From Ehretia macrophylla (taxonomy: Eukaryota; Streptophyta; Magnoliopsida; Boraginales; Ehretiaceae): 64,000 nt of DNA. The notes beneath the pieces were generated by a model. That model saw only the letters and a list, made by a program, of their open reading frames with translations. It did not search any database and was not told the DNA's origin. The stretch is from assembly GCA_037974665.1 (NCBI GenBank), contig CM075783.1, positions 46,027,318-46,091,317 on the forward strand. Direction: 5' to 3'. The position numbers and the translations under genes were made by a program. Numbering within the stretch: position 1 is the stretch's first letter; every line of letters starts with the position of its first letter. Below, in pieces: positions 9,869-20,975 of this stretch.

Positions 9869-12800
9869 TTAGACAAAATATCGCTTCAAATGTTCTGAAT
9901 GCCATGCATTTTTTAACAGTTTTCCGTTCTTGTCTCGAAGGTAGAAGGTCCCGGGCCGGACTTCTTTCATGACTTCGTAGGGTCCCTCCCAGGTCGGGGA
10001 AAGCTTGTTAGTGGAGCGCGGCAAAAAGATGGCCTTCCTGAGTACGAGGTCGCCGACCTTAATAGGCTTAGGCTTGACTTGTTTGGAAAAGGCTCTTTTC
10101 ATTGCAGCTTTGCTGGCCAGCATTCTAATTTGAGCTTTAGCTCGGAGCTCTTTGGCGAGGTCGAGCTCTTCACGGATTCGTGCTCCGTTTATTTCTGGGT
10201 CATGGTGGAGGGTTCTACTGGTTGGAGACCCAATCTCCACTGGCAGCACCGCTTGAGTGCCGAAGGTCAGTTCGAAGGGCGATTCTCCCGTCGCCGAGCT
10301 GATGTTGGTCCGCTGGGCCCACATCACTTCTGGGAGAACTGATGCCCATTGGCCCTCTGCTTCCTCCAGCTTGGTTTTCAGACCCTGCAAAATGATTTGG
10401 TTAGTCCTTTCAACTTGGTCATTACTTTGGGGGTGAGCAACAGACGAGAATCTGAGGTCGATCCCAATCTCAGCACATTTGCCTCGAAAGTATGCACTGT
10501 CGAATTGCTTGCCGTGGTCGGTGACGATGACCTTTGGTACCCCAAATCGGAAAATGATGTTTTTCCATACGAAATCCCAAGCTGCCTTTTCTGTTATTCT
10601 GGCAACACCTTCAGCCTCGGGCCATTTAGTAAAGTAGTCTACGGCCACAAAGGCGTGTTTCTTTTGGCCGACACTGGTCGGCAAGGGGCCGATGATGTCT
10701 AGACCCCATTGATAGAATGGCCAAGGGCTTACCATCACTGTGAGGTCCACAGCAGGCTTCCGCTGCACGTTGGCGAACCTCTGGCAGGTGTCGCACTTTT
10801 TTACATACTCTTTGGCATCTTGCTCTAAGGTTGGCCAAAAATAGCCGTGCCTTAATGCCTTCCGAGCTAAAGCTTTGCCCCCCAAGTGGTTTCTGCACAC
10901 CCCTTCATGAATCTCCCAGAGTACATAGTTTCCTTCTTCGGGTCCAACACATTTCAAAAGAGGCCAGGTGTAAGCTCTTTTGTAAAGCTGCCCGGCGATT
11001 ATGACAAACCTTGAGGCCTGCTTCACGAGTTTCCGAGTAGCTTTTTCATCCTCTGGGGTCGTACCCCCTTCCAAGTAGTCCATGATTGGTTTGGTCCAAT
11101 CTGGATTTAAGTTGAGCTCGGCTACAGCTTGTACCCCCAACTGGATACTAGGTTCAAATACTTCTTCCACGTGGACAAGGGCAGGTCGGCTTTCGCCCAA
11201 GGCCAGCCTGGATAGGGCGTTAGCCTTCATATTCTCTTCCCTGGGAATCTGCTGTATCGTGAACCTTCTGAGTGTTGAAGTCAAATCCTTGACTCTGTTG
11301 AGGTAGGCTATCATAGCACTGTCCTTGGCTTCGAACTCCCCTGATATCTGACTAGAAACCAACTGAGAGTCGGTGCTTAGGTCGATTGTCTGTGCCCCGA
11401 GCTGAGCAGCAATTTTTAGCCCTGCAATCACCGCTTCATATTCTGCTTCATTGTTGGACGCCGAGAAGGTGAACTTGAGGGAGTACTGGTGCTCATGCCG
11501 GTTTGGGTTGAGGATGACCACCCCAGCTCCGCTCCCAAACTTCCCTGAGGCCCCATCCACATGGACCTTCCACACGTCCTCCGGGTCATACTCTGCTCGG
11601 CCAGTGCATTCTACGACAAAGTCAGCAATGGCTTGGGCTTTGATGGCTGTCCTGGGCTGGTAGGTGATGTCGAATTGACTCAGCTCAACCGCCCATTTCA
11701 GTAGCCTTCCCGATGCCTCTGGCTTGTGCATGATGGATTTGAGCGGAGCATCAGTCATGACTTTAATCAGATGAGCATCGAAGTATGGCTTCAACTTTCT
11801 AGCCGCCGTGATGAGCGCGAGGGCGAGTTTTTCCAAGGAGGAGTATCTCGCCTCGGCTCCCTGCAAGGTTTTACTAACATAGTAGACCGGCTTCTGTTCC
11901 TTACCTTCTTCTCGGACTAGCGCCGCCGCCACCGCTGTTCCCGAGCATGCTAAGTATACTACTAGCTCCTCCCCCACCTCAGGTCGGGATAACAGAGGTG
12001 GCGAGGCTATGTACCTTTTCAGCTCTTGGAAGGCGTTTTGGCATTCCTCAGTCCATTCAAAGTTCTTAGGGTTCCTCAATATTTTGAATAGGGGAGCGCA
12101 CTTGTCAGCCGACCTGGACATGAATCTGCTTAGTGCTGCGACTTTGCCTGCCAACACCTGGACGTCCTTCACGCAGGTCGGGGGTGCCAGGTCTAGTATC
12201 GCTTGGACTTTCTCCGGGTTGGCCTCTATTCCGCGGGCTGTGACCATGAAGCCCAGGAATTTGCCTGCCTTGACGCCGAATGCGCACTTTTCCGGGTTCA
12301 ATTTTATCCCAAAGTGCCCCATTACGGCGAAGGCCTCAGCCAGGTCGGTTACATGGTATTCCGCCCTCCTGCTCTTGACCAACATGTCGTCTACATAGAT
12401 TTCTATATTCCGGCCAAATCTGGTTCTTAAAGACCTTGTTCACCATCCGAGTGTATGTGGCTCCAGCATTCTTGAGGCCAAAGGGCATGACCTCATAGTT
12501 GTAGAGTCCTTTATCGGTGGTGAAGGCGGTCTTCTCCTTGTCCCCGGGAGCCATCTTGATTTGATTATAACCTTTGAAGGCATCCATGAAGGAGAGCAGC
12601 TCGAATCCGGAGGTGGCGTCCATTATTTGGTCAATCCGTGGTAGGGGGAAGCAGTCCTTGGGGCAAGCTTTGTTGAGGTCGGTGAAATCAATACATAGTC
12701 TCCATCCACCCGAGGACTTCGTCACCAGCACCACATTGGACAGCCAGGTTGGGTACTGTATTTCCTTTATGTGGTCGGCGTCCACCAACTTGTCCACTTC

Positions 12801-13631
12801 TTCCGCTATGATTTGTTGCTTATCATAATGAAAGTGCCGGCGCTTTTGTTTTACTGGATAGTGATTTGGGTCGGCATTCAGGTGATGCTCAATCACATTC
12901 GGGTCAATTCCTGTCATGTCAGAAGCAGACCAGGCAAATACATGCTCATTCTTTAAAAGAAATTGGCTTATACCTTTCTTGAGGCTGGCAGATAGTTCAC
13001 TCCCAATCTTTGCTCTCTTTGTTTCATCGGAGAGCTCCACCTCCTGAAGGTCCTCAGCCGGGCTTCCTCTCTTAGCGTCTCTCTTTTCTTCGGGCAGATC
13101 CGGTCCCCAGCCGATTTGATATTTGGGTCGGAGTGAGTTCTCATAACACTCCCGAGCTGAGAGCTGGGCTCCGCGAATGGTGGCTACCCCAGCCGGGGTC
13201 GGGAACTTCAGGGCCTGGTGGTACGTTGAGGGGACGGCCCTGAAATGATTAAGCGCCACCCGACCTAAGATCCCGTTGTAGGTGGAGTTACAATTCATTA
13301 CAATGAAGTTGGCCTGCATCGACACCCACTTATCCCCATCCTCCAACTTCAGCGGGAGGTTGATGACTCCTTCGGCTCGGTGGGACTGCCCGGTGAAACC
13401 TGCTAAAGTACCACGCAATGGCCTGAGTCGGCTCCTGTCCAACCCCATCTGCTCAAAAGCGCTGAGGAATAAGACTTCTGCCGAGCTCCCGGTGTCCACC
13501 ATCAGCCTTTTGACGGTGTAGTTGGCTATCTCTGCGCTGATCACCAGGGGGTCGTCGTGAGGCAATATGACCCCCTCCAAGTCTTTTGAAGAGAAGGTGA
13601 GCTCTTGCATCTCCGGGGCCGGTCCCTTCAC
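9869..13631 (-). CDS. pol: pol region of Tat-type element (protease, RT, RNase H, integrase)
   Basis: Read on the minus strand from 13631 downward. The aspartic protease (VDTGSSAEVLF) lies near 13500. The reverse transcriptase region spans roughly 12880-12100, with RLCIDFTDLNKACPKD, the FMDAFKGYNQI block and VMPFGLKNAGATY. It is followed by a Ty3-type RNase H connection (SRPEVGEELVVYLACSG). A second, archaeal-type RNase H (KVHVDGASGKFGSGAG...NNEAEYEAVIAGL) is near 11580-11400. The integrase has an HHCC zinc finger (CDTCQRF near 10800) and a DDE core (WGLDIIGPLP, VTDHGKQF). The second RNase H is the mark of the Tat branch. Pol is open over nearly its whole length, with about one break. Fossil copy. 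Confidence 0.92.
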
Positions 13632-13703
13632 TGGTCCATATTCCCTCCCTGCACGAACATAACCCTTTCTGCCTGCTGAGGTCTCGCCTCCTGACGCTAA
13701 TCC

Positions 13704-15158
13704 TCACGCTATAGTTTCAATCACGGCCAAACGTCCGCCCCCAGCCTGGCGCCTGGGCAGACTCCTCTCCCTATCCCTTTGTTCCGGATTCCGGGTCGGC
13801 TGTTGATCTACATACCTCCGGAGGTGGCCTCGGGCTATCAGTGCCTCAATCTCCTGCTTCAAGTCTTTACACTCTTCGGTGCTATGGCCATAGTCCATGT
13901 GGTAGCGGCAATATTTGGTCTTATTGCGCTTATCAGGCCGGCCTCTCATTCTCGGAGCTGGAGGCAGGTGGTTCTGGTGCTGGATCTCCATCAAAATCTG
14001 CTCCCTCGAGGTGTTAAGGGGAGTGAACATAGTGAACCGGGGGTTCGGCTTCGGCTGTTGTGGCTGCTTGCCTCGGTCGTTCTGGGCTTTGGCCCCGGGT
14101 TGGGCTCGGGAGGCCTCTCCTTTCTTCCCAGCCTCTTTCTCCTTGTCATCGTCCCTTTTTGCCTGATGGATCTCCTCCGAGTGTATGTACCCTTCTGCTC
14201 GTACCATCAGCTCAGACACAGTATCCACAGGGTCGATCGCCAAAGAAGATGTAAGGGGGCCCGACCTGAGCCCGCTCTGGTAAGCCATCAGAGCCATGGA
14301 GTCCTCCAAGTTAGGAATTCGGAGGGACTCTTCATTGAACCTAGCCGTGTAAGCCCTCAAAGTTTCCCCTCTATGCTGCTTCACCAACAGCAATGTAGAA
14401 GTATGGCGGGTGGCGCGGCGGCTTCCTGCGAAGCGGGATAGGAAAGCCTCCGCTAGCTGGTGGAAGCTTGCAATTGATCCAGGACGAAGTTTTTGGAACC
14501 AGTCCAAAGCATTGCCAACCAGGGTGGTCGGGAATGTCTTCGCCTTCATGAGATCTGGCATGTCGTACAGAGTCATGTGGTGATCAAAATTGAGCAGGTG
14601 GCTGGCAGGGTCTCCGTCTCCATTGTAGACGGCCAGGTTGGGCATTCGATTGCCGGTGGGTAGGGGCGTGGCCAGTACCTCGGGAGAGAGTGGGCTTACA
14701 CCGAGTTGGTTGATGACCTTAGCTATGGCAGCCGCGGTCTTTGCTTGCTCGGGGTCGGTTGGAACCGCCCTTTTACCTCTCGCCGGGTCGGATCTTGGTG
14801 CCGGCTCTAAGAAGCCCTCCTCTTCCTGCGTCCGTTTTTGTCTAGACTCCGGGATGTGGAACTGGGGGCGCGATGGCCGCGGCGCGGCCTCTTGCGATGC
14901 TAAGGGGCCCTCAGCCAGCCGGGCTACCTGCTCCTTAAGTTCTTCGAACATCCTCAACATCATCCTTATCTCCGATGATAGGCTGGAGTTGGGGTCTCCT
15001 TCCGCTGCGGGGTTGGTTTGAGTGGCTAAGTGTATACGTTGGCTCGTTCTAACGTTGGCTTGGGTTAGGTTCTGGCTGGGCGCCTGCACGGTTTCGAGGT
15101 CCCCTTCCAGGTTGGGCGAATCCTCTACCGGTATGTTGTGACTCCTCGTTTGTACCAT
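13704..15158 (-). CDS. gag: gag of Tat-type element
   Basis: 484-codon frame starting MVQTRSHN about 70 bp inside the 5' LTR. The N-terminal part is disordered. The retrotransposon gag core is near residues 180-290 (YNGDGDPASHLLNF, ALDWFQKLRPGSI, FLSRFAGSRRAT). A charged linker rich in Lys, Glu and Gln follows. A zinc-knuckle-like CRYHMDYGHSTEEC lies near residue 430. It would form the nucleocapsid-like particle. It appears open throughout. Confidence 0.92.
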   Translation of the reverse strand: MVQTRSHNIPVEDSPNLEGDLETVQAPSQNLTQANVRTSQRIHLATQTNPAAEGDPNSSLSSEIRMMLRMFEELKEQVARLAEGPLASQEAAPRPSRPQFHIPESRQKRTQEEEGFLEPAPRSDPARGKRAVPTDPEQAKTAAAIAKVINQLGVSPLSPEVLATPLPTGNRMPNLAVYNGDGDPASHLLNFDHHMTLYDMPDLMKAKTFPTTLVGNALDWFQKLRPGSIASFHQLAEAFLSRFAGSRRATRHTSTLLLVKQHRGETLRAYTARFNEESLRIPNLEDSMALMAYQSGLRSGPLTSSLAIDPVDTVSELMVRAEGYIHSEEIHQAKRDDDKEKEAGKKGEASRAQPGAKAQNDRGKQPQQPKPNPRFTMFTPLNTSREQILMEIQHQNHLPPAPRMRGRPDKRNKTKYCRYHMDYGHSTEECKDLKQEIEALIARGHLRRYVDQQPTRNPEQRDRERSLPRRQAGGGRLAVIETIA

Positions 15159-15208
15159 GATGGTTTCTCAATGAGTGGCGAAGAGAGTTATAAAAGAACT
15201 CGTCGTTT

Positions 15209-15227
15209 CTCACAGACGGCGCCAAAC
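15209..15227 (-). other. Primer-binding region of Tat-type element
   Basis: Directly inside the 5' LTR the minus strand reads tttggcgccgtctgtgag. TGGCGCCGT resembles the tRNA-Asp type primer site used by many Tat and Athila elements; the 3' half matches less well, so the tRNA assignment is tentative. Confidence 0.55.
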
Positions 15228-15696
15228 TGTCGAGGTTGAAAGTCTCACAGTTGAATTCGGGAGCTGCTTTGGCCGAGCTGGACTTCTCTGGCCCGCCTCC
15301 GAGCTAGACTTTCTTGGTCGGCTGTAGGTCCTGCACAAGGAAAGCAAGGAAAAGGCGGGGTGACGACCCGGATTTTCCCCTCAGGCGTGCGAACGATTAG
15401 TATGTCCGAGCTGGTAAAGTAGTTGAGAGCAATTAATAACGAGATCCCCCCAATGAAGAGGGTTGAGCTCTATTTATACTAAGTTTAGGTCTGACAGCAT
15501 TTAATGCGACGCAGCTTTATGTCCCATAAGTGCTTTATGTCCCATCGGAACAGCTGGAACTGAGGTCGGGGTTAACTGGGTCGGGCCAGTCATCTAGGTT
15601 GGACATGGAGCTGAATGCGCTGCTGGTGGAGCGCGGATTAGCCCATCCCTGTTCAGAAGGTCGGCTCATTTAGCTCAGCTCGGGAACCCCTCGTCA
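15228..15696 (-). repeat. 5' LTR of Tat-type element
   Basis: 469 bp, with seven differences from the other LTR. TATAAATAG is on the minus strand at 15470-15478. The LTR is followed by the gacat duplication. Confidence 0.95.
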
Positions 15697-15941
15697 GACA
15701 TAAATCACAATTTAAGTAGAAATGTGTAACATCTTCGAAATAGCTCTATTTTACTTCATCTTCTATCAGTTTTTCCAAAGTAAACGTTAAGTAATTCTTA
15801 GGAATAGAGTATTTGGAGCATAAGTAGAAGATTTGTTCATGTTTCAAGATCAATTTTGTTAAAAAATTTAATTTTTATGGGATTAGTTAGTTTCAATAGA
15901 TCTTTGTACTCAATTAATTTTGTTAAGGGCGAAATTTCAAC

Positions 15942-16417
15942 AGTTGAGGTTGGACCGTCAGACCCGGTCCGTGTTGTTCCTTCTGATTGGGAGTCCTGAC
16001 CTGTACAAGTAAAGAGAAGGAAAGGGCGGGGTGACGACCCGTATATTTTCCTCAGGTACGAGAATGATTAGTTTATTCGAGCTGAATGTGTTGGTTGGGA
16101 GTATTTAAAGTATGAGTTACCTTCATAAATGCGGCATGGAGCTCTATTTATACTAATCTGGGTTTAGGCAGGAATTAATGTTAAATGCTGCCTTACACGC
16201 CACTTACTGCCCGTGCTGTGGAACCGATGGATAAGGCTATTACCCAGCGGATAAAGTCGTTGTTCGCTGGTCCGCGATGTGCGCCTTCCTTTATGTCCCA
16301 TCGGATGGGCTAGCTTAATCGTTGGAATTTACTCGGGTCTGGTTCGGGTCGGATCAAGACGTTTAGGTCGGAACGTGACCCGAATGAGTTATCTTTAACT
16401 CAGGTCCTCCCTCGTCA
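15942..16417 (-). mobile_element. Solo LTR, diverged relative of the Tat-type LTR
   Basis: About 476 bp, alignable to the neighbouring LTRs in the same order: ttgaggttgg at the start, ggcggggtgacgacccg, ccga/tcgagctg, a gctctatttatacta TATA segment on the minus strand, a gtcccatcgga block, and ctcgtca at the end. Divergence is far greater than between the two flanking LTRs, so it belongs to a different, older subfamily. No internal region is attached. I could not find a clean 5-bp duplication, so the boundaries are good to a few bases only. It lies 928 bp upstream of the JAZ10-like ATG. Confidence 0.8.
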
Positions 16418-17250
16418 AACTTAAATTATATTTTTTGTCAATAAAATTATGTGTTTTAAAATTTGATATCTGAAATATAAACTCAATAAGACTTTTCATG
16501 AGAAGTTCTGATCCGATCGTAAAACCAAAAATAAACAATAAGCTTTGAACCCCAAATGTAGGTCAAGTGGTGGCTCCATAAGCTGTCTAATGCATGTATG
16601 TCAACGAAGTAAAATAGAGAAACAGTCAAAGTTAGACAAATTTGGAGCAAGCCCCCTGTGAGATGGTTAGGCACTCATTGACTCTTCTTTGAAAGGGAAA
16701 AATTAAAAAACATTTGGAAAACATAGATCACACATTCCTACATCTCTTTTTGTTATTGGAGAAACATAAGTGGGGTAAGATAATCCCGAAAATGGTTGGT
16801 TAATTATATATTTTGTTTTTTTTTCATTGACTTTTCGCTTCTTTTATAACTTTAAAAAAAAAATTAAAAATTTATAAAAAAAATAAAAATAAAGCAGTCA
16901 AGGCAGTCACATGAGACTGCTGATGGTTTGGCCGCTCCCCCTATAACGTCGTCAGCTTCCGTAGAGTAGGTGAACTAATCCCACCACTTTTGCCTTTATA
17001 CCTTATGACATTCTCGTGGATTACGCAAATTCCATAACAAAATCGTGACTCTACTTTTTTTGCTTTTCTATTTGCTCTCATTTTCCTCGTGCCTTTCATT
17101 TATTATACTATTTAAGATAAGCTCACTTTCATGTCCTTCAAAAAAAGTTAAGAAAAAAAGGTCATATGCATATTTTATCTTTATAATATTCCTTTATGTG
17201 ACCCATTCTACCTAAACTCAAAAAAGTTTGAAGTCCCTCTACTCTAAGGC
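16418..17250. other. Upstream region of JAZ10-like gene
   Basis: AT-rich DNA between the solo LTR and the JAZ core promoter. I see no perfect CACGTG G-box. A CACATG (16908-16913), a variant bound by MYC2-type bHLH factors, and a CATATG near 17164 are present; both short motifs may be chance. Confidence 0.5.
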
Positions 17251-17252
17251 TC

Positions 17253-17265
17253 TTTATATATATAT
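17253..17265 (+). promoter_or_regulatory. Probable TATA box of JAZ10-like gene
   Basis: The sequence tttatatatatat lies 80-92 bp upstream of the ATG at 17345, giving an expected start near 17285-17295 and a leader of about 50-60 nt. Confidence 0.6.
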
Positions 17266-17344
17266 CACACCCTTTTGATATACCTCATTGTCCACCCAGA
17301 GAACCGCAAAACATTTAACACATAACAAAACATTTACTACAACA

Positions 17345-20217
17345 ATGTCGACTTCAGGGGTGGAACTTGACTTCTTCCGCTTGGAAAAGGAGTCCACTTC
17401 TCCCAAGTTCCCTACCAAGAAGCTGTTGGAACGTACGCGAAGTTTTCGAGGTTTGCATACATAAACTTTTATACGAATTTGAATTCTCTCGTAACGTTAT
17501 ACTTTTGATTTTCGTTTTGCATGTCATGTTGAGATATATCTTAAACTATTTTGTTTTTGGGTGTAGATATTCAAAATATTGTATCTAAGATGAGGCCAGA
17601 GGTTATCAAGTCTGTGATCGCAAGATCATCTCCACCTTCCACACCAAAGGAGGACCAGAGTTGTTTTCCTGCATTGCCTGTTTATGTGCCTACCTCTAGG
17701 TACCATATATATCTAATGCTTCTCAAATTAATGTTCTACAATTTTTTTTCTTTTTTATGTCGTCAATATCCTGTCTAGACTCATATCAAGATTTAAATCC
17801 TGTGACGCATGATCGCATAATTCTGTTTGGAAGAAACATAATTCGAATTAGTAGGCTGGTTCAAAGAAAAACAATAAATTTTACACTTGATTGGTAGGAA
17901 ATTTTTATTTTGCTGTTCGCAATTTTTGTGTCATGTTTATATAATTACTTATCTGGGTTTATTTCAGGCCTAGTTGTGGTTATCAGAAAGGTGTTGATAC
18001 CGCACCTTTAACCATTTTCTACAATGGAACCGTCGCGGTCTTTGATGTCCCTCGTGACAAGGTATGCCTAACCTTAACTGACTTATCATTCTTGGTGATC
18101 GATTCTGTTAGATAATTCGGTAGTCAGGTTTCGCTATCCGAGTTTCCACATCATTCAAAAAAAAAAAAAATTTATCATCCTTAATTCTTCCATTTCGAGT
18201 ATTGCTTTCTAATTTCAATTATATTGAACTAAATTAGTTGGTGAATTAAACAGGCAAAAACTATCATGAAGCGTGCCGAGGATGCAGCTGATTCTAAACT
18301 TGCTTTCCCTTTAACTGACCAGCGTCAACTACTAGCAAGACTTGATGGAGGTGATCACTTTTCCTTTTTCCTCCATTTTAGTTTTATTTTTTGATTTTAC
18401 TATTAGCTAAGTATCGAAGGCAATGAATAAATATAATAATAATCTCTTTAAACTAATTTAATGTAGTATTAAACTCCAGAATATTAAACTATTTTTAATT
18501 TAAGTTTTGGCACCACCTATTTAAAGTAAAAAAAATAGGTTAAAAAATGAATTTCGCTCCAGTAAAAGAGTATTTTAAAAATAGTAAATAAATATAATAA
18601 ATAATTTTCTAACAATTTAAGGTTTAAATGATGAGAAGCTAATTTAATACAAAGAGACGATGATTTTGAAGCTAATAATAAGGATTTGGTGGTTGTGCAG
18701 ATCTGCCAATTGCGAGGAGGAAATCTTTGGAGAGGTTTCTGAAGAAGCGAAAGGAGAGGTTGGTATTCATTTTTGGACACTTAAAAATCTTCTCTTGGAC
18801 TTGACACAAAAAAAAAAATTTTAAAAAAAAATCATATCTTGGATTTATGTTTATCCTATATTTTGAAACGTACTATTTTTCCGGCGTGTTAGCTTTATTT
18901 CTTGATGTACGGTCTGCTATTCATACACGTGCTCCTAAAAGTTGTACGACATGACATGACTGGTTAGGGTTTAGATGCGTTTTACTGATCACACAATAAA
19001 GAGAGAGAGAGGAGATGTTCATGTTACATCGTTATAAAGGAGGTAAATGATGAAAAAATAATGATATAATTATTTATTTTTATATTTATAATTGTATTAT
19101 TAATTCATTATTGTTGATCTTTTTGATAATAATAGTGTAATGTTATGAAAATATTCAAATTCGAGACATTGTATCATTCTTTTAAAACTGCACGTTTACC
19201 TATTACATGGAACATGAATTAATTATCTTGGTTTTATCTTAGATTTGAAGCGTATTCATGTTTCAACTAATATATTGGAGGCGGGATATTTAAATAGAGC
19301 ACTTAGACAAGTCATTTTAGGTAGAGAGTGGACCGGTGAGATTGCATAGGATCTCCCGCAACCCTTACCTCCTCCGGGGACTTCCATAAAATGAAAACCT
19401 ATCAGTTGAGATCCTTCTCCTTTGGACTGGGACATTTAATTTTAGAGGGATCAAGAAAGTAGCGAGGCTTTCTGCTGCATAGACATAGGAGAAAATTACT
19501 AGCCCACTGCTCGTACGAATGAACTTTTACATGTTGAATCTGCGGAGTGCTATTTTCCTCGTTTTCTTGCCGTTTGGTATTATTATTGGGTTTCTTATTT
19601 TAGCATAATCAAACATAGTAGATTTTTTTTGGTCATGAACTTACGAGATTAAGATGCACATCTACTGATAAGGGCGAAACCATTTACGGGTTAGTGAGGA
19701 TATGTCTATTGACTTCAAAAGTAGTCATTAAAGAGTGTTTAGGGTGCATTTTTTGCTAACGTCAGTATTTTTTAGATTAAAAAATTAATTTGACCCTTAT
19801 TGAAAAAAAATCATTTATATACAAATAACAAATTGTGTATTTTCAACCATAGTTGATCAATAATCCTAAATCAACCCTGTTCTACCCACCAACCTGGTTA
19901 TGATTGAATTAACATAGACACACGGTCTTAATCTTCTTCTTTGCCAACATTGCGTGTTAAAACAACTACCTAGGACGCCAACGTTGTCAGGAAATAACAT
20001 CGAAAACTCAGAAGTTGAGAATTAATTGATGCAAAATTATTGTGTCATGTTTGAATTTGCCGCACGTTTTCGTTATTGTGAAATAAGTACCAATATTCCA
20101 TCGTTGTCTGTTCCTGTTCTCACACGCGGTTTTGAAATATTTGGCAGGCTGACTTTGGCATCACCTTATGCTTGTCCCTCTCCCACCAACTCTGCATCTG
20201 CAGGCCAGGAAGCTTAG
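17345..20217 (+). CDS. JAZ10: Jasmonate ZIM-domain repressor, JAZ10/TIFY9 type, six exons
   Basis: Exons are 17345-17450, 17567-17699, 17968-18061, 18254-18350, 18701-18758 and 20148-20217, all with GT..AG introns. Joined they give 185 aa, against 197 for Arabidopsis JAZ10. The N-terminus MSTSGVELDFFRLEKE is the JAZ10 signature. Residues about 20-60 (KKLLERTRSFRDIQ...) match the cryptic MYC-binding region of JAZ10. The TIFY core is at 95-98 (LTIFYNGTVAVFDVP). The Jas motif fits SLx2Fx2KRx2Rx5PY exactly: S152 L153, F156, K159 R160, R163, P169 Y170, preceded by the degron DLPIARR at 144-150. JAZ proteins sit in the nucleus, repress MYC factors through NINJA-TOPLESS, and are destroyed via SCF-COI1 when jasmonoyl-isoleucine is present. 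All key motif residues are present. Orthology to JAZ10 is inferred from sequence; the symbol is by family. Confidence 0.95.
18759..20147 (+). other. Jas intron of the JAZ10-like gene
   Basis: This 1389-bp intron splits the codon for R163, between KRKER and LTLASPY. It is much the longest intron of the gene (the others are 116-350 bp). If it is retained, translation continues R-L-V-F-I-F-G-H-L-K-I-F-S-W-T and stops, giving 177 aa that keep the degron and the basic Jas core but lose the PY end. In Arabidopsis JAZ10, retention of the equivalent intron makes a stabilised, jasmonate-insensitive repressor. The intron is AT-rich and I see no inserted element with clear ends in it. Confidence 0.85.
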
Positions 20218-20975
20218 CAAAGGGAAGAATTTTGGGATAGTTTAGATTGATTTTTCAGTCTATAATATTATTAAAATAAAATTTACGTGTGTGAATTTTA
20301 TTTTTCTAATACGTAAGACTGACTTCAATTGTGACTAACCCAATATTTTATCTTTTTCTAAGAACTATGAAGTCGTACGAGAAGAAGACGTAATAGACAT
20401 GTGGAAAATATGGGATTAATAGTGCCCCATTTTTTTATGTTTAGTTGACTGTGTCTTTACTGTATTTTAAAATTGTAGCCTAATCACTTTTTCAAGTATG
20501 GACGGCAAAGATGATATGCACATTTAAAGTAGGATCTTTTTTGATGTTGCATCATCATCACTTGTTGGTGGAAGGTGGGTAGAGACATATAGCACTGGTC
20601 CTCCCTCTTTCCAGGCACCATGTTTTGGGCTTTTAAATATAATGTTGGAGACTACTTTTCCTTTGTTACTTACCATATGTATAATAGTAATATTTAAGTT
20701 GTGTATGGGAATCTTTTGCTTTTTCAACCATGCATGTCTCCATTTAAAATTTATTAGATGTTTACTTTATTACGGAGTTTGTTATTAAGAGTATTGATTG
20801 TCGATTGGTGTGGGTCAAATATGATGAGATGTAAGCAATAGTTGACCAATAAATCAATAGGAAACGTGAACGATGTTTGGAATAGAAGATTATATTAAGT
20901 GGATGGGTTAGCTTTTTTTAAAACGATTAAGAGTGTTTTGTATATGAAGTATAATTTTTTTACAATAATTATCGG
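20218..20975 (+). other. 3' UTR of JAZ10-like gene and intergenic DNA
   Basis: An aataaa in ttaaaataaaattt near 20274-20279 is a likely poly(A) signal about 60 bp after the stop; a further one may be used. No other gene is seen here. Confidence 0.5.

Larger units (their letters stand above)
5885..15701 (-). mobile_element. Ty3/gypsy LTR retrotransposon, Tat lineage, nearly whole
   Basis: Two 469-bp LTRs (5890-6358 and 15228-15696) are flanked by the 5-bp duplication gacat (5885-5889 and 15697-15701). Both LTRs end in TG...CA. By eye they differ at seven positions, about 1.5 percent. At 1.3e-8 substitutions per site per year, a rate often used for plants, that is roughly half a million years. 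On the minus strand the order is LTR, primer-binding region, gag, pol, antisense accessory region, polypurine tract, LTR. The domain order and the archaeal-type RNase H signature suggest the Tat branch. Coding looks close to whole, with about one or two breaks. It is treated here as a fossil. Confidence 0.95.

Noticed and set aside
10079-12430. Many plus-strand open frames opposite pol
   Set aside because: GC-rich shadow frames of the pol coding strand without promoters or domains.
13779-15021. Plus-strand frames of up to 220 codons opposite gag
   Set aside because: Shadow of gag; no independent evidence.
16908-16913. MYC2-binding CACATG as a proven JAZ control site
   Set aside because: A six-base motif is expected by chance at this density; noted only as a candidate.
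18701-18805. Exon 5 as the last exon of the JAZ gene
   Set aside because: It gives a protein without the PY end, while a downstream exon restores the full Jas motif in frame with correct splice sites. Kept only as a possible splice variant.
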